Source: Microvirga massiliensis
GTDB taxonomy: Bacteria; Pseudomonadota; Alphaproteobacteria; Rhizobiales; Beijerinckiaceae
Reading direction: 5' to 3'
NCBI RefSeq assembly: GCF_001006805.1
Contig: NZ_LN811350.1
Span: 12,373 to 76,372 of the forward strand
DNA: 64,000 bases
A program made the translations under genes and the position numbers. Below, in pieces: positions 43,484-52,582 of this stretch (position 1 is the first letter of the stretch; every line of letters begins with the position of its first letter). Below the pieces are notes generated by a model that saw only the letters and a program-made list of their open reading frames with translations, did no database searches and was not told where the DNA came from.

Positions 43484-45112
43484 TCAACCGAGGTTGAGCT
43501 CGCGGAAGAAGTCGTTCCCCTTATCGTCGGTGACGATGAAGGCCGGAAACTTCTCGACCTCGATCCGCCAGATGGCCTCCATCCCGAGTTCCGGATATTC
43601 CACGACCTCGACCTTGCGGATGCAATCCTGAGCAAGGCGGGCAGCAGGTCCTCCGATCGACCCGAGATAGAAGCCGCCGTGCTTCTGACAGGCTTCCCGC
43701 ACGGCCGAGGACCTGTTCCCCTTCGCCAGGGTGATCATGGATCCGCCGGCCGCCTGGAACTGATCCACGAAGGAATCCATGCGCCCGGCCGTCGTCGGTC
43801 CGAACGAGCCGGAGGCATAGCCTTCCGGCGTCTTGGCGGGGCCCGCATAATAGATCGGGTGGTTTTTGAAATAGTCCGGCATCGGCTCCCCGCGCTCGAG
43901 CCGCTCGCGAATCTTCGCATGAGCGAGATCGCGCGCCACGATCACGGGTCCCGTGAGGGAGAGCCGGGTGCGGATCGGGTAGCGCGTCAGGGTGCCGAGA
44001 ATCTCGCTCATCGGACGATTGAGATCGATCTCGACGACCTCGCCGCCGAGATCGGCCTCGTCGATCTCCGGGAGATATTGCGCGGGATTCGTTTCAAGCT
44101 GCTCGAGAAACACGCCGTCCCGCGTGATCTTGCCGAGAGCCTGCCGATCCGCCGAGCAGGACACGCCGAGCCCGATCGGAAGAGAGGCGCCGTGGCGCGG
44201 AAGACGAATCACCCGGACGTCATGGCAGAAATACTTGCCGCCGAACTGGGCGCCGACGCCCAGCGACTGCGTCATGCGATGGATCTCCGCCTCCATCTCG
44301 AGGTCCCGGAAGGCGTGGCCGGCTTCGGAGCCTGCCGTCGGCAGCCCGTCTAGGTAGCGCGTCGAGGCGAGCTTCACGGTCTTGAGCGTCTGCTCCGCGC
44401 TCGTCCCGCCGATGACGATTGCAAGATGATAGGGCGGGCAGGCCGCGGTCCCAAGCGTGAGGATCTTCTCCTTCAGGAAAGCCATCATGCGGTCCCGGGT
44501 CAGGAGCGCGGGCGTGCCCTGATACAGGAAGGTCTTGTTCGCCGAGCCGCCGCCCTTCGCGACGAAGAGGAACTTGTAGGCGTCCTCGCCTTCCGCATAG
44601 AGCTCGATCTGCGCCGGCAGGTTGGAGCGCGTGTTGCGCTCCTCGAACATCGAGATCGGTGCGAGCTGCGAATAGCGCAGGTTGCGCTTGAGATAGGCGT
44701 CCCGGATGCCCTCAGCGATCGCGGCCTCGTCTCTCCCGTCCGTCCAGACGAGCCGGCCCTTCTTGCCCATCACGATCGCCGTGCCGGTGTCCTGGCACAT
44801 CGGAAGGACGCCGCCGGCGGCGATATTGGCGTTCTTCAGGAGGTCCACGGCGACGAACCGGTCGTTCGGCGTAGCCTCGGGATCCTCCAGGATCGCCCGC
44901 AGCTGCGCGAGATGGCCGGGCCGCAACAGATGGTTGATGTCGGTGAAGGCCTGCTCGGCGAGCAGGCGGAGAGCCTCCGCATCGACAGTGAGAATGTCGC
45001 GACCGCCCAGACGCTCTGTCCCGATGCCGTCGCTCGTCAGCTTCCGGTAGGGCGTGGCATCAGGGGCCAGCGGGAAGAGCTCGTGATGAGAAAATGCCGG
45101 ATCGGCGGACAT
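43484..45112 (-). CDS. Fumarate hydratase, class I (iron-sulfur)
   Basis: 542 residues, the single-chain FumA type. Cysteines for the 4Fe-4S cluster are in [15 protein letters not shown] and VSCSADR. Other family text: [76 protein letters not shown] and KGNRS. It interconverts fumarate and malate in the citric acid cycle; the cluster makes it sensitive to oxygen and superoxide. The ATG at 45112 has GGAG about eleven bases upstream. It is separated from ptsN by 161 bp. Confidence 0.96.
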   Translation of the reverse strand: MSADPAFSHHELFPLAPDATPYRKLTSDGIGTERLGGRDILTVDAEALRLLAEQAFTDINHLLRPGHLAQLRAILEDPEATPNDRFVAVDLLKNANIAAGGVLPMCQDTGTAIVMGKKGRLVWTDGRDEAAIAEGIRDAYLKRNLRYSQLAPISMFEERNTRSNLPAQIELYAEGEDAYKFLFVAKGGGSANKTFLYQGTPALLTRDRMMAFLKEKILTLGTAACPPYHLAIVIGGTSAEQTLKTVKLASTRYLDGLPTAGSEAGHAFRDLEMEAEIHRMTQSLGVGAQFGGKYFCHDVRVIRLPRHGASLPIGLGVSCSADRQALGKITRDGVFLEQLETNPAQYLPEIDEADLGGEVVEIDLNRPMSEILGTLTRYPIRTRLSLTGPVIVARDLAHAKIRERLERGEPMPDYFKNHPIYYAGPAKTPEGYASGSFGPTTAGRMDSFVDQFQAAGGSMITLAKGNRSSAVREACQKHGGFYLGSIGGPAARLAQDCIRKVEVVEYPELGMEAIWRIEVEKFPAFIVTDDKGNDFFRELNLG

Positions 45113-45273
45113 GGACTTCGAAACTCCAGCCTGAGGGATCAGCTGGCCGAGCTTCTAACCAGTTCCGGCCGGCTGCGACACAGCTTCGTCGTCGCGGCCA
45201 AGATTCCGATCGGGCGATTGTGGAGTAGATGTTTCGCGTTCGAAGGACCCCGAACGGTCGACCGCCCATGCGG

Positions 45274-45735
45274 TCAGGCAGGCTGCGGGGTCGAATTCAC
45301 GATCACGGAATAGAGCGCTGCGCCGTCCCGGGCGGCTCTGACGCGCTCGACCACCCCGGGCTCCCGCAAGGCCCGAGCGATGCGGGCAAGGGCTTTCAGG
45401 TGGTCTGCTCCGGCGCCTTCCGGTGCCAGAAGAAGAAACAGGATGTCGACGGGCTGGCCATCGAGAGCCTCGAAATCGATCGGCTTCTCCATCCGGGCCA
45501 CGAGTCCGAACAGTTTCTGCAGCCCCGGAAGCTTGCCGTGCGGGATCGCGATCCCCTCGCCAATCCCCGTCGAGCCGAGGCGCTCCCGCTGGAGAAGCGC
45601 CTCGAAAATGGCGTGCTCATCGAGGCCCGTGAGGCGCCCAGCATGGCTCGCGAGCTCGTTGAGAACCTGCTTCTTCCCGCTCGCGCGCAGGACCGGGATG
45701 ACGGCTTCTGGACTCAGGAAATCAAGAGAAGGCAT
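45274..45735 (-). CDS. ptsN: Nitrogen-regulatory PTS EIIA protein
   Basis: 153 residues from the ATG at 45735; an upstream start at 45783 in frame would add 16 atypical residues. The phosphorylated histidine is in GIAIPHGK, and the domain runs FLSPEAVIPVLRASGKKQVLNELA to the end without interruption. EIIANtr receives phosphate from PtsP/PtsO and regulates potassium transport, storage polymer and nitrogen physiology. It sits in its normal place, downstream of rpoN, but the hpf gene between them is broken. Confidence 0.94.
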   Translation of the reverse strand: MPSLDFLSPEAVIPVLRASGKKQVLNELASHAGRLTGLDEHAIFEALLQRERLGSTGIGEGIAIPHGKLPGLQKLFGLVARMEKPIDFEALDGQPVDILFLLLAPEGAGADHLKALARIARALREPGVVERVRAARDGAALYSVIVNSTPQPA

Positions 45736-45817
45736 GGAAGCAGCCACGGTGTTCCGCGAAGCAACAGCATCGCGATCATTCAAGCAAAGCTCGGGCCAGC
45801 CGGGTTCTCTTCTTCGC

Positions 45818-46043
45818 TCAGACCTGGCCCGGTGGTGGATCGACCCAGCCGATCGTCCCGTCGGGGCGGCGATATACGATGTTCAGACGCACAGTGCCAG
45901 TGCGAAGGTGCCCTCATGTGCCCGAAGACGTTCTCGCCGGCTGGCAGGTGGTCAAGGGGGCCCTTCGCCCCTGCGATGAGGGCCGAAGCGCGGAAGCGGA
46001 CATGAATTTCGTCAAAGCTTGCCCCGGACGCTCGCAGCGGCAT
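45818..46043 (-). pseudogene. hpf: Decayed ribosome hibernation factor gene (long-form hpf)
   Basis: The start survives: GGGAGGGGAGGC then ATG at 46043, reading MPLRASGASFD, the usual opening of alphaproteobacterial HPF. The end survives in another frame: RTGTVRLNIVYRRPDGTIGWVDPP, the conserved tail of the C-terminal dimerisation domain, with stop at 45818. Between them only about 40 codons remain instead of roughly 160, and at least one frameshift lies near 45918. The ribosome-binding S30AE domain is missing. As the frame stands, the start leads to an 87-residue nonsense tail ending at 45780. Position between rpoN and ptsN is the normal hpf locus. Confidence 0.75.
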
Positions 46044-46142
46044 GCCTCCCCTCCCGCAGCATGACGGACCTGTCTTGCAGATTCCGATTCCGGTCAGAAG
46101 ATGGCTTCCGGGCGCGAAGTGCAAGTGGATTTCGGCTTCTGC

Positions 46143-47687
46143 TCACAGCGCCTGTTTCACCCGCCGCCGCTCGACGGACGAGGGGATCCGAAGGCTTTCG
46201 CGGTATTTGGCGACGGTGCGACGGGCGATATCGATACCTTCTTCCTTGAGGCGCTGGACGAGGGCGTCGTCCGAGAGCACCTCCCGGGGATTCTCGGCAT
46301 CGATCAGTTGCTTGAGCCGGTGGCGAACGGCTTCCGAGGAATGGGCCTCGATCCCTCCAGCCCCTGCGATGGCGGCCGTGAAGAAATACTTCATCTCGAA
46401 CGTGCCGCGGCTCGTTCCGATCGCCTTGTTCGATGTGACCCGGGACACGGTCGATTCGTGCATCCCGATCTCGTCGGCGACGGTCTTCAGGTTGAGGGGA
46501 CGCAGGAACGCGACGCCGTGTCGGAAGAAGCCTTCCTGCTGTCGCACGATCTCGGCAGCGACCTTGAGAATCGTCCTGGCGCGCTGCTCGAGCGAGCGTG
46601 TGAGCCAGTTCGCGTTCTGCAGGCATTCGGTGAGAAACGATTTTTCGGTTTCGTTCCTGGCCGTACGCGTCACGCGGGCATAATACGTCTGGTTGACGAG
46701 CACCCGCGGAAGCGTGTCCGGGTTCAGTTCGATCTGCCAGGTCCCGTCCGGCCGCGGGTGCACGGTGACGTCGGGCACCAGGACGCCGACCGGTCCGCTT
46801 CCGAAGGCCCGGCCCGGTTTCGGCTCGAGCTGCCGGATCTCGGCCAGCATCTCCGTCAGGTCCTCATCGTCCACGCCGCAGACGCGGCGAAGGGCTGCCA
46901 TGTCCCGCCGCGCGACGAGATCGAGCCGCTCGAGGAGGGCGGCCATGGCCGGATCGAGCCGATCTCTTTCACGAAGCTGGATCGCGAGACATTCCGTGAG
47001 GCTCCGGGCGCCGATCCCCGGCGGATCGAAGGTATGGATCACGGCGAGAACCGACTGCACATCGACAAGCGGGGCTCCAAGCCGATCCGCGATAGCGTCG
47101 ACGGGCTCCGCGAGATAGCCGGCCTCGTCGACGGCATCGACCAGATGCCGGCCGATGAGCAGGGATTTCGGGTCCCGGAAGGCGAGTTCGAGCTGGCTTT
47201 GCAGGTGCTCGCCGAGCGTTATGTCGCGGGAGAGGGTCGCCTCGAAACCGGGCAGGTCCTCGTCCGAGGCACTTCCGGCGCCGCTCCAGAAGGACGGCAA
47301 GATCGGCAGAACATCTGTATCGTCGGCCTGCCGTGGCGCCGTAGGGCCCTCATCCTGAAAGACGTTCTCGAACGAGGTGTCCATGTCCCGCTCGAGAGCG
47401 TCGCGGCTGGGATCGATATCAGCCTTGAGCCAGTTCTCCTCGGGAGCCCCGTCACCCTCTCCGTCGATGCCCTGCTGTGCATCGTCGCCCGACCAGATAT
47501 CGGAACCGCCGTCCTGTGCGGCTTCCGTTTCGGGCCGCTCGAGAAGGGGATTTCGCTCGAGTTCCGTCTCCACATAGGCCACAAGCTCGATATGGGAGAG
47601 TTGGAGGAGCTTGATCGCCTGCAGGAGCTGCGGCGTCATCACCAGGGACTGGCCCTGGCGCATTTCCAGTCTCTGCAACAACCCCAT
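46143..47687 (-). CDS. rpoN: RNA polymerase sigma-54 factor
   Basis: 514 residues from the ATG at 47687 (AGGAACC upstream). Region I is MGLLQRLEMRQGQSLVMTPQLLQAIKLLQLS; an acidic region II follows, then the core-binding and helix-turn-helix regions (ESTVSRVTSNKAIGTSRG). The C-terminal RpoN box reads ARRTVAKYRESL. It directs transcription from -24/-12 promoters with enhancer proteins such as NtrC. A consensus sigma-54 promoter occurs in this window upstream of urtA (62326-62341). Gene order lptC-lptA-lptB-rpoN-ptsN is standard for the class. Confidence 0.97.
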   Translation of the reverse strand: MGLLQRLEMRQGQSLVMTPQLLQAIKLLQLSHIELVAYVETELERNPLLERPETEAAQDGGSDIWSGDDAQQGIDGEGDGAPEENWLKADIDPSRDALERDMDTSFENVFQDEGPTAPRQADDTDVLPILPSFWSGAGSASDEDLPGFEATLSRDITLGEHLQSQLELAFRDPKSLLIGRHLVDAVDEAGYLAEPVDAIADRLGAPLVDVQSVLAVIHTFDPPGIGARSLTECLAIQLRERDRLDPAMAALLERLDLVARRDMAALRRVCGVDDEDLTEMLAEIRQLEPKPGRAFGSGPVGVLVPDVTVHPRPDGTWQIELNPDTLPRVLVNQTYYARVTRTARNETEKSFLTECLQNANWLTRSLEQRARTILKVAAEIVRQQEGFFRHGVAFLRPLNLKTVADEIGMHESTVSRVTSNKAIGTSRGTFEMKYFFTAAIAGAGGIEAHSSEAVRHRLKQLIDAENPREVLSDDALVQRLKEEGIDIARRTVAKYRESLRIPSSVERRRVKQAL

Positions 47688-47862
47688 GGTGGTTCCTGAA
47701 CCCGGGAGCAAGCACCTTTGCCTTACGGCATGTTTCTTGCTTGTCCGAATCCGGGTTCTATAGGCCCAGGCAGCGCAGGTCAAAGCTACGCTCCCGAACG
47801 CAGCCGCCTTCATATAGTAGCCCATGCAGCCCCACGGGTGTGGAATGGCTGAATGCGGGCCG

Positions 47863-48663
47863 CTACAGCCTGAAATCCTCGCCGAGATAGAGACGGCGCA
47901 CGTCGTCGTTGGAGACGATCTCGTCCGGACGCCCTTCGGTGAGGACGCGGCCGGAATGGATCACATAGGCGCGGTCGGTCAGGCCCAAGGTTTCACGCAC
48001 ATTGTGGTCCGTGATGAGCACCCCGATCCCGCGCCGGGTCAGGTGCCGGACGAGGTTCTGGATGTCGCCGACGGCGATCGGGTCGATGCCCGCGAATGGC
48101 TCGTCGAGCAGCATGAAGGTCGGCTCTCCGGCGAGCGCCCGGGCGATCTCGCAGCGGCGACGCTCGCCGCCCGAAAGCGCGATCGAGGGGGTCTTCCTCA
48201 GCCGGGTAATGTGAAACTCGTCCAGGAGCGCGTCGAGCTTGCGCTCGCGCTCCTTGCGCGACGGCTCCACGACTTCGAGCACCGCCCGGATATTGTCCTC
48301 GACATTCAACCCACGGAAGATCGATGCCTCCTGGGGGAGGTATCCGATCCCGAGCCGCGCCCGGCGATACATCGGCAGCCCGGTGACGTCGTTGCCGTCC
48401 AGGCTGATCATGCCGCGATCCGCCGAGACGAGGCCGGTGATCATGTAGAAGATCGTGGTCTTGCCGGCCCCGTTCGGCCCGAGCAGGCCGACCGCCTCGC
48501 CGGCATGCACCTCGAGCGCCGCGTCCTGAACGACGGTGCGGCCGCGGTAGCTCTTCTGCAGCCCCTTGACGGCAAGAATTCCCGGCCCCCCGAACGCATC
48601 CGCGGGACGCGACCGGTCAGGTGCGAAGTCGCTATGGGAAATGCGGGAGAGAATGGCGGTCAC
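47863..48663 (-). CDS. lptB: LPS export ABC transporter ATPase
   Basis: 266 residues, GTG start at 48663. Walker A GPNGAGKTT, the LptB text YMITGLVSADRG, LGIGYLPQEASIFRGLNVEDNI, signature LSGGERRR, Walker B FMLLDEPFAGIDPIAV and ITDHNVRET are diagnostic. With LptF/G (not in the window) it extracts lipopolysaccharide from the inner membrane and drives it across the Lpt bridge. An N-terminal extension of about 25 residues precedes the domain. It is preceded by lptA with a 61 bp gap and followed by rpoN. Confidence 0.96.
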   Translation of the reverse strand: MTAILSRISHSDFAPDRSRPADAFGGPGILAVKGLQKSYRGRTVVQDAALEVHAGEAVGLLGPNGAGKTTIFYMITGLVSADRGMISLDGNDVTGLPMYRRARLGIGYLPQEASIFRGLNVEDNIRAVLEVVEPSRKERERKLDALLDEFHITRLRKTPSIALSGGERRRCEIARALAGEPTFMLLDEPFAGIDPIAVGDIQNLVRHLTRRGIGVLITDHNVRETLGLTDRAYVIHSGRVLTEGRPDEIVSNDDVRRLYLGEDFRL

Positions 48664-48724
48664 CAGCGCAAGAAAGGACAGGTCCTACAGAACGATCGTG
48701 CCGGCCGCAACGGCCGGCGCCGGC

Positions 48725-49348
48725 TCAACGCCGGGCGGAATTGGCCTCGGGCTTCGGCTTACCTTCGGGCTTCGGCTTGCCGTCGGGTGCCTGCGAACCC
48801 GAGCCCGGGACGAACAGCGCTCTAACGCGCCCTCCCGGCTTCGTCTCGACATTCGCGATGCCCGAGTTGAGATCATAGACCAGACGCTCGCCGCGGGTGA
48901 CGTTCGGCCCGTCCGACAGCGCCACGTTGCCGGTGAGGAGAACGCGGTTGGCGACCCGATCGAAGGTGGCGTTGTCACCGGTTGCGACCTGGGTCTTCGA
49001 CACGATCGTGACGGGTCCCTTGCATTCGATGCGCTTGATCGCGCCTTCGCCGGGCGATGCCGCTGCGGGCTGGGCATTTCCCTGCCCGCGCTGCTCGTAG
49101 AACACTTCGAGGTTCGTGCATTTCATCGTGGTTTCGCCCTGCACGGCCACGACATTGCCCTCGAAGACGGCCCGGCTCTCGCGGTCGAAGACGTCGAGGC
49201 GGTCGGCATCGATCTTGATCGGCTCCTTGTTGGATCCGAGCGTCCCAAAGGCGGAGGAGCGATCCTTGGCGGGTTGGGCCCAGGCGGAAGACAGGCCGAC
49301 GCCGGCGAGGAGAGCCGTCACGAGGACAGGAAAAAGGGTTCGCATCAT
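48725..49348 (-). CDS. lptA: LPS transport periplasmic protein LptA
   Basis: 207 residues. A signal peptide ends AWAQ. The OstA-like jellyroll is seen as PIKIDADRLDVFDRESRAVFEGNVVAVQGETTMKCTNLEVFYE, then GDNATFDRVANRVLLTGNVALSDGPNVTRGERLVYDLNSG. The C-terminus has a short repeated KPKPEGKPKPE tail. LptA strands stack to form the periplasmic bridge. The ATG overlaps the lptC stop as ATGA, so translation is coupled. Confidence 0.94.
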   Translation of the reverse strand: MMRTLFPVLVTALLAGVGLSSAWAQPAKDRSSAFGTLGSNKEPIKIDADRLDVFDRESRAVFEGNVVAVQGETTMKCTNLEVFYEQRGQGNAQPAAASPGEGAIKRIECKGPVTIVSKTQVATGDNATFDRVANRVLLTGNVALSDGPNVTRGERLVYDLNSGIANVETKPGGRVRALFVPGSGSQAPDGKPKPEGKPKPEANSARR

Positions 49349-50064
49349 TGCGCGACCGCCGTGGATTGCTCGGGATTGGGCTCGGAGGACTGTTCGGGCG
49401 GGCGGCCGATCTCCGAGTCGAAGACTGTCCGAACGCGGCCCTGGAAATGCATGATCTTGCCGCTGTCCTTCACCTCGAGCCCGTTCGCGCGGATCACCCC
49501 GTCGCCGAGAGTGACGGTAACGGGCTCGGACGAGACGACCGTCCCGGCCTTGAAGTCCACGGAGGCGGAATTCAGCTCGATCCTTTCACCGGCCTCGGTC
49601 GTGAGACGCACCTGATCGTGCAGCTTAAGATGCTCTTTCTCGGTGTCGAGCAGGCCAGTGTTCGCCTCCAGGCGGGCGGTGCTGCCGCGGTCGTCGGTTA
49701 CGATTCGGGCGCGCAGGTCCTTCAGCTCGACGAGGTTGGGCTGGCGGACATCCTGATTCGCAACAGTGGCGGTGACTTCGTAGGGCCGTGTGCCGTCCCG
49801 GAACCCGGTCAGCCGCGGGCTCTCCATCGTGATCTGCGTGCCCGACAGGGAAACCGGCCCGATCGACAGGCCCCCCACGCTCCGGAACGGATCGAGGATC
49901 GCCACGGCGGCGACCGCAATCCCTCCGATCAGCGCGCCGGCCGGAATCGCGACCTTGAGAAACCGCACAAGGCGGGAATGCCGCCGGGCGCTCGTGAAGG
50001 CGCGCGATCGCCCGGCGGGAACCGATCCTGCCCGTGCGTCCAACAATCCCGTTACGCCCACCAC
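49345..50064 (-). CDS. lptC: LPS export protein LptC
   Basis: 239 residues from a GTG at 50064 (a second GTG follows at once), with GAGGG about eight bases upstream. One membrane helix (FLKVAIPAGALIGGIAVAAVAIL) anchors a periplasmic jellyroll: ITMESPRLTGFRDGTRPYEVTATVANQDVRQPNLVELKDLRARI, then VSSEPVTVTLGDGVIRANGLEVKDSGKIMHFQGRVRTVF. It passes LPS from LptBFG to LptA. It lies 166 bp downstream of a nuclease gene on the same strand. Confidence 0.93.
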   Translation of the reverse strand: MVGVTGLLDARAGSVPAGRSRAFTSARRHSRLVRFLKVAIPAGALIGGIAVAAVAILDPFRSVGGLSIGPVSLSGTQITMESPRLTGFRDGTRPYEVTATVANQDVRQPNLVELKDLRARIVTDDRGSTARLEANTGLLDTEKEHLKLHDQVRLTTEAGERIELNSASVDFKAGTVVSSEPVTVTLGDGVIRANGLEVKDSGKIMHFQGRVRTVFDSEIGRPPEQSSEPNPEQSTAVAQ

Positions 50065-50230
50065 CTGTGAAGCCCTCGCCCACGCCGCCCGCCGTTACGG
50101 GGCAACTGCCTGCCGCCGATGGCGAAGTTATGACGGGTTACCTTTGCTCGCAGAGCGTTGACGCCGCGTCAAGGCTGAGCCGCTCGAAGAGCTTCGACAG
50201 GAAGGACCCAACCTCTTGCCGGCCGTCGGC

Positions 50231-50845
50231 TCAGGAATGCGCGAAGATATCCGTTTCGGCCCAGCCGAGGAGATCGAGCCGGGCGCGGGTCGGAAGGAAC
50301 GAGAAGCAGTTCTGTGCGATCCCATGCCGGTTCTCGCGCTCGAGCATCTGGTCGAGGCGGAGCTTGAGAGCATGCAGATGGAGAACATCCGATGCCGCAT
50401 AGTCGATCTGGGCCTGCGTGAGGGTCTCGGCGCCCCAGTCCGAGGATTGCTGCTGCTTCGAGAGATCGATCCCGAGAAGCTCCCGGACGAGGTCCTTCAG
50501 CCCGTGGCGGTCCGTGTAGGTGCGGGTGAGGCGCGACGCAATCTTCGTGCAGTAGACGGGCCGCGGCATCACCGCGAGGGCATGGAAGAGCACCGCAAGG
50601 TCGAACCGCGCGAAATGGAAGATCTTCAGCACGCCCTCGTCGGCCAGAATCCGGGCGAGATTCACCGGCTTCGGCCCATCCCTGAGGATCTGGACGACAT
50701 CGGCCGTTCCATCACCGCGCGAGATTTGCACGACGCACAGCCTGTCACGGTGAGGATTGAGACCGAGTGTCTCCGTGTCGACCGCGATCGCATCACCTGG
50801 ATCGTAGTCGGCGGGCAGGTCGCCGCGGTGGAAGCGGATGGTCAT
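50231..50845 (-). CDS. Ribonuclease D-like DEDDy 3'-5' exonuclease
   Basis: 204 residues from the ATG at 50845. The exonuclease motifs are seen: I, IAVDTETLGL (Asp, Glu); II, IFHFARFDLAVL (Asp); III, QIDYAASDVLHLHAL (Tyr, Asp). The HRDC domains of full-length RNase D are absent, as in other short alphaproteobacterial relatives usually found before lptC. It trims RNA 3' ends in the cytoplasm. Neighbour order fits this class. Confidence 0.92.
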   Translation of the reverse strand: MTIRFHRGDLPADYDPGDAIAVDTETLGLNPHRDRLCVVQISRGDGTADVVQILRDGPKPVNLARILADEGVLKIFHFARFDLAVLFHALAVMPRPVYCTKIASRLTRTYTDRHGLKDLVRELLGIDLSKQQQSSDWGAETLTQAQIDYAASDVLHLHALKLRLDQMLERENRHGIAQNCFSFLPTRARLDLLGWAETDIFAHS

Positions 50846-51011
50846 GGAGGTCCGACAGCGGGGCAATCATTCACACGTGGCCGGCGGCACGCCGCGCGCC
50901 GGTCACTGCACCGCACTATCCGGTCCTCGGCACCGGTTCAACGCCTTTCAGCTTCGCTGGCGAGGCCGACGGGCTCCACGGAGCTTCGCCGGACGAGTAT
51001 TCAGCCCGCGC

Positions 51012-51452
51012 TCAGTAGCACGTGCGCACGCGACGGACGACGACGCGCCCGCCACGGGTGACCACCCGACGGCGTTCGACGAAGCAGTCCCGGTAGCGCG
51101 TGCGGACGGGATAGGCATAGGCCGGGCGCGCGGCCTGTGCCGCGAGAGCCCCGAGGGCCAGACCACCGATGAGGCCCGCGGCGACCGCGCCGCCGTTTGA
51201 CCGGCGATGGTGATAATAGGGATAGCCGTACCCGTAATAGGGCCGTCCGTAGTATCCATTTCGGTACGCGGGAGCGTAGCGATACCCGTAGGGGCCTCCA
51301 TACCCATAGACGGGACGATGCCAGCCGTAGCCACCGCCATAGCCCCGGTAATAGACCTGCGCCTCCGCTGGAGCCGGTAAAGAGGCAACGGTGCCGCTGA
51401 AGGCCAAGGCCGCAATCGCGGGCAGGACGGCCTTTCTCATTATGGTAAACAT
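51012..51452 (-). CDS. Small exported Gly/Tyr-rich protein with glycine zipper
   Basis: 146 residues from the ATG at 51452 (TGGAG about nine bases upstream; ATG 51440 also possible). A signal peptide ends APAEA. A Gly/Tyr/Pro-rich segment follows (residues 32-83), then a glycine-zipper hydrophobic stretch (GGAVAAGLIGGLALGALAAQAA) and a basic tail bracketed by two cysteines (DCFVERRRVV to VRTC). Such proteins are common and unexplained in Hyphomicrobiales; an envelope role is likely. I do not recognise a specific family beyond that. Confidence 0.75.
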   Translation of the reverse strand: MFTIMRKAVLPAIAALAFSGTVASLPAPAEAQVYYRGYGGGYGWHRPVYGYGGPYGYRYAPAYRNGYYGRPYYGYGYPYYHHRRSNGGAVAAGLIGGLALGALAAQAARPAYAYPVRTRYRDCFVERRRVVTRGGRVVVRRVRTCY

Positions 51453-51792
51453 GACGCGTAACTCCAGACAATGCCTCGAGCAGACAACCGGCAGAAAGGA
51501 GCAAATGTTCCGTCTCATGAGATCGTAGTTTCGAGCAGAGCACCCCTCTTGGGGATCGAGGCGAGCGTGCTGCTCATGTGCATGCAAAATCCAGATCTCT
51601 CCGCAGAGAGACGAGGACTGCACTGGCCGGTACACATCACCTCTTGCTTCGGGGCAAATGCGGAACGAGACTGACTTTCATGGGCCGCAATGCTTGACCA
51701 AATCTGTCCGGGCGCGAATGGGTTTCTAAGGCGCTTCGATGGCCATGTCCGGCGAGACGGCCAGCAGCGCGCAAGGCGAGAGGGAGAGACAG

Positions 51793-52491
51793 ATGCCGAT
51801 CAGGGCGCTCGTGTTCGATGTTTTCGGGACGCTCGTCGACTGGCGCTCGGGCGTTGCCCGAGAGGTCGAGCGTCTTCTCGGCAACGATCATCCCGGTCTC
51901 GACGGCGGATCTGTCGCGGATGCCTGGCGGGCACGCTATCAGCCCAGCATGGAGGAGATCCGAGCGGGCAGACGAGCCTGGGCCGATCTCGACACGCTGC
52001 ATGGAGAAAGCCTGGACGACGTGCTGGGCCAATTCGGCCTCTCCGTGAGCCCGGGGGTCCGGTATGAGCTCGTTCTGGCCTGGCATCGCCTCGATGCCTG
52101 GCCCGAAGTTCCGGGTGCCCTGACCCGGCTACGGGAGCGTTTCCTCCTGGCACCGCTTTCGAACGGCCACGTGGCGCTGATGATCGCGCTCGCCCGCCGC
52201 AACCGCATCGCCTGGGACGCGATCCTCGGCGCGGAATTCGCACGCGACTACAAGCCCAAGCCGGAAGTCTATTTGAGAGCCGTACAGGCCCTCGGCTGTC
52301 GGCCGGCGGACGTCCTCATGGTGGCCTGCCACTCGAGCGACCTGGCTGCGGCCGCCGCATGCGGCCTGTCGACAGCACATGTCGCGAGGCCGGACGAACA
52401 CGGTCCGGGTCGGGGAGAAATCAAACCCGAGGCACCCGTGGATTTCATTGCCGCCGATCTGAGCGATCTCGCACGGCAATTGAACGCTTGA
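51793..52491 (+). CDS. HAD-superfamily hydrolase, haloacid dehalogenase type II-like
   Basis: 232 residues from the ATG at 51793 (GAGGGAGAG upstream). HAD motifs: LVFDVFGTLVDWR (nucleophile Asp), PLSNGH, KPKPEVY (Lys) and MVACHSSDLAAA. Compared with classical L-2-haloacid dehalogenases, the serine and asparagine of the last motif are replaced by alanine and histidine, as in a large branch annotated as dehalogenases but with uncertain activity. It should act in the cytoplasm on a small halogenated or phosphorylated acid. It stands alone. Confidence 0.85.
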   Translation: MPIRALVFDVFGTLVDWRSGVAREVERLLGNDHPGLDGGSVADAWRARYQPSMEEIRAGRRAWADLDTLHGESLDDVLGQFGLSVSPGVRYELVLAWHRLDAWPEVPGALTRLRERFLLAPLSNGHVALMIALARRNRIAWDAILGAEFARDYKPKPEVYLRAVQALGCRPADVLMVACHSSDLAAAAACGLSTAHVARPDEHGPGRGEIKPEAPVDFIAADLSDLARQLNA

Positions 52492-52582
52492 GCAGAACGA
52501 GAAGCGCCGCGCAAGCTGGCTTCGCCTGCACGCCGTTTCGCGAAGATGTCAGGGGAGGGAACGCCCCTCCCCTGGTGTTACC

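Noticed and set aside
46006..46020. TGACGAAATTC text in the hpf remnant resembling the TetR operator
   Set aside because: Only one half-site is present and there is no inverted partner; it lies inside former coding sequence.
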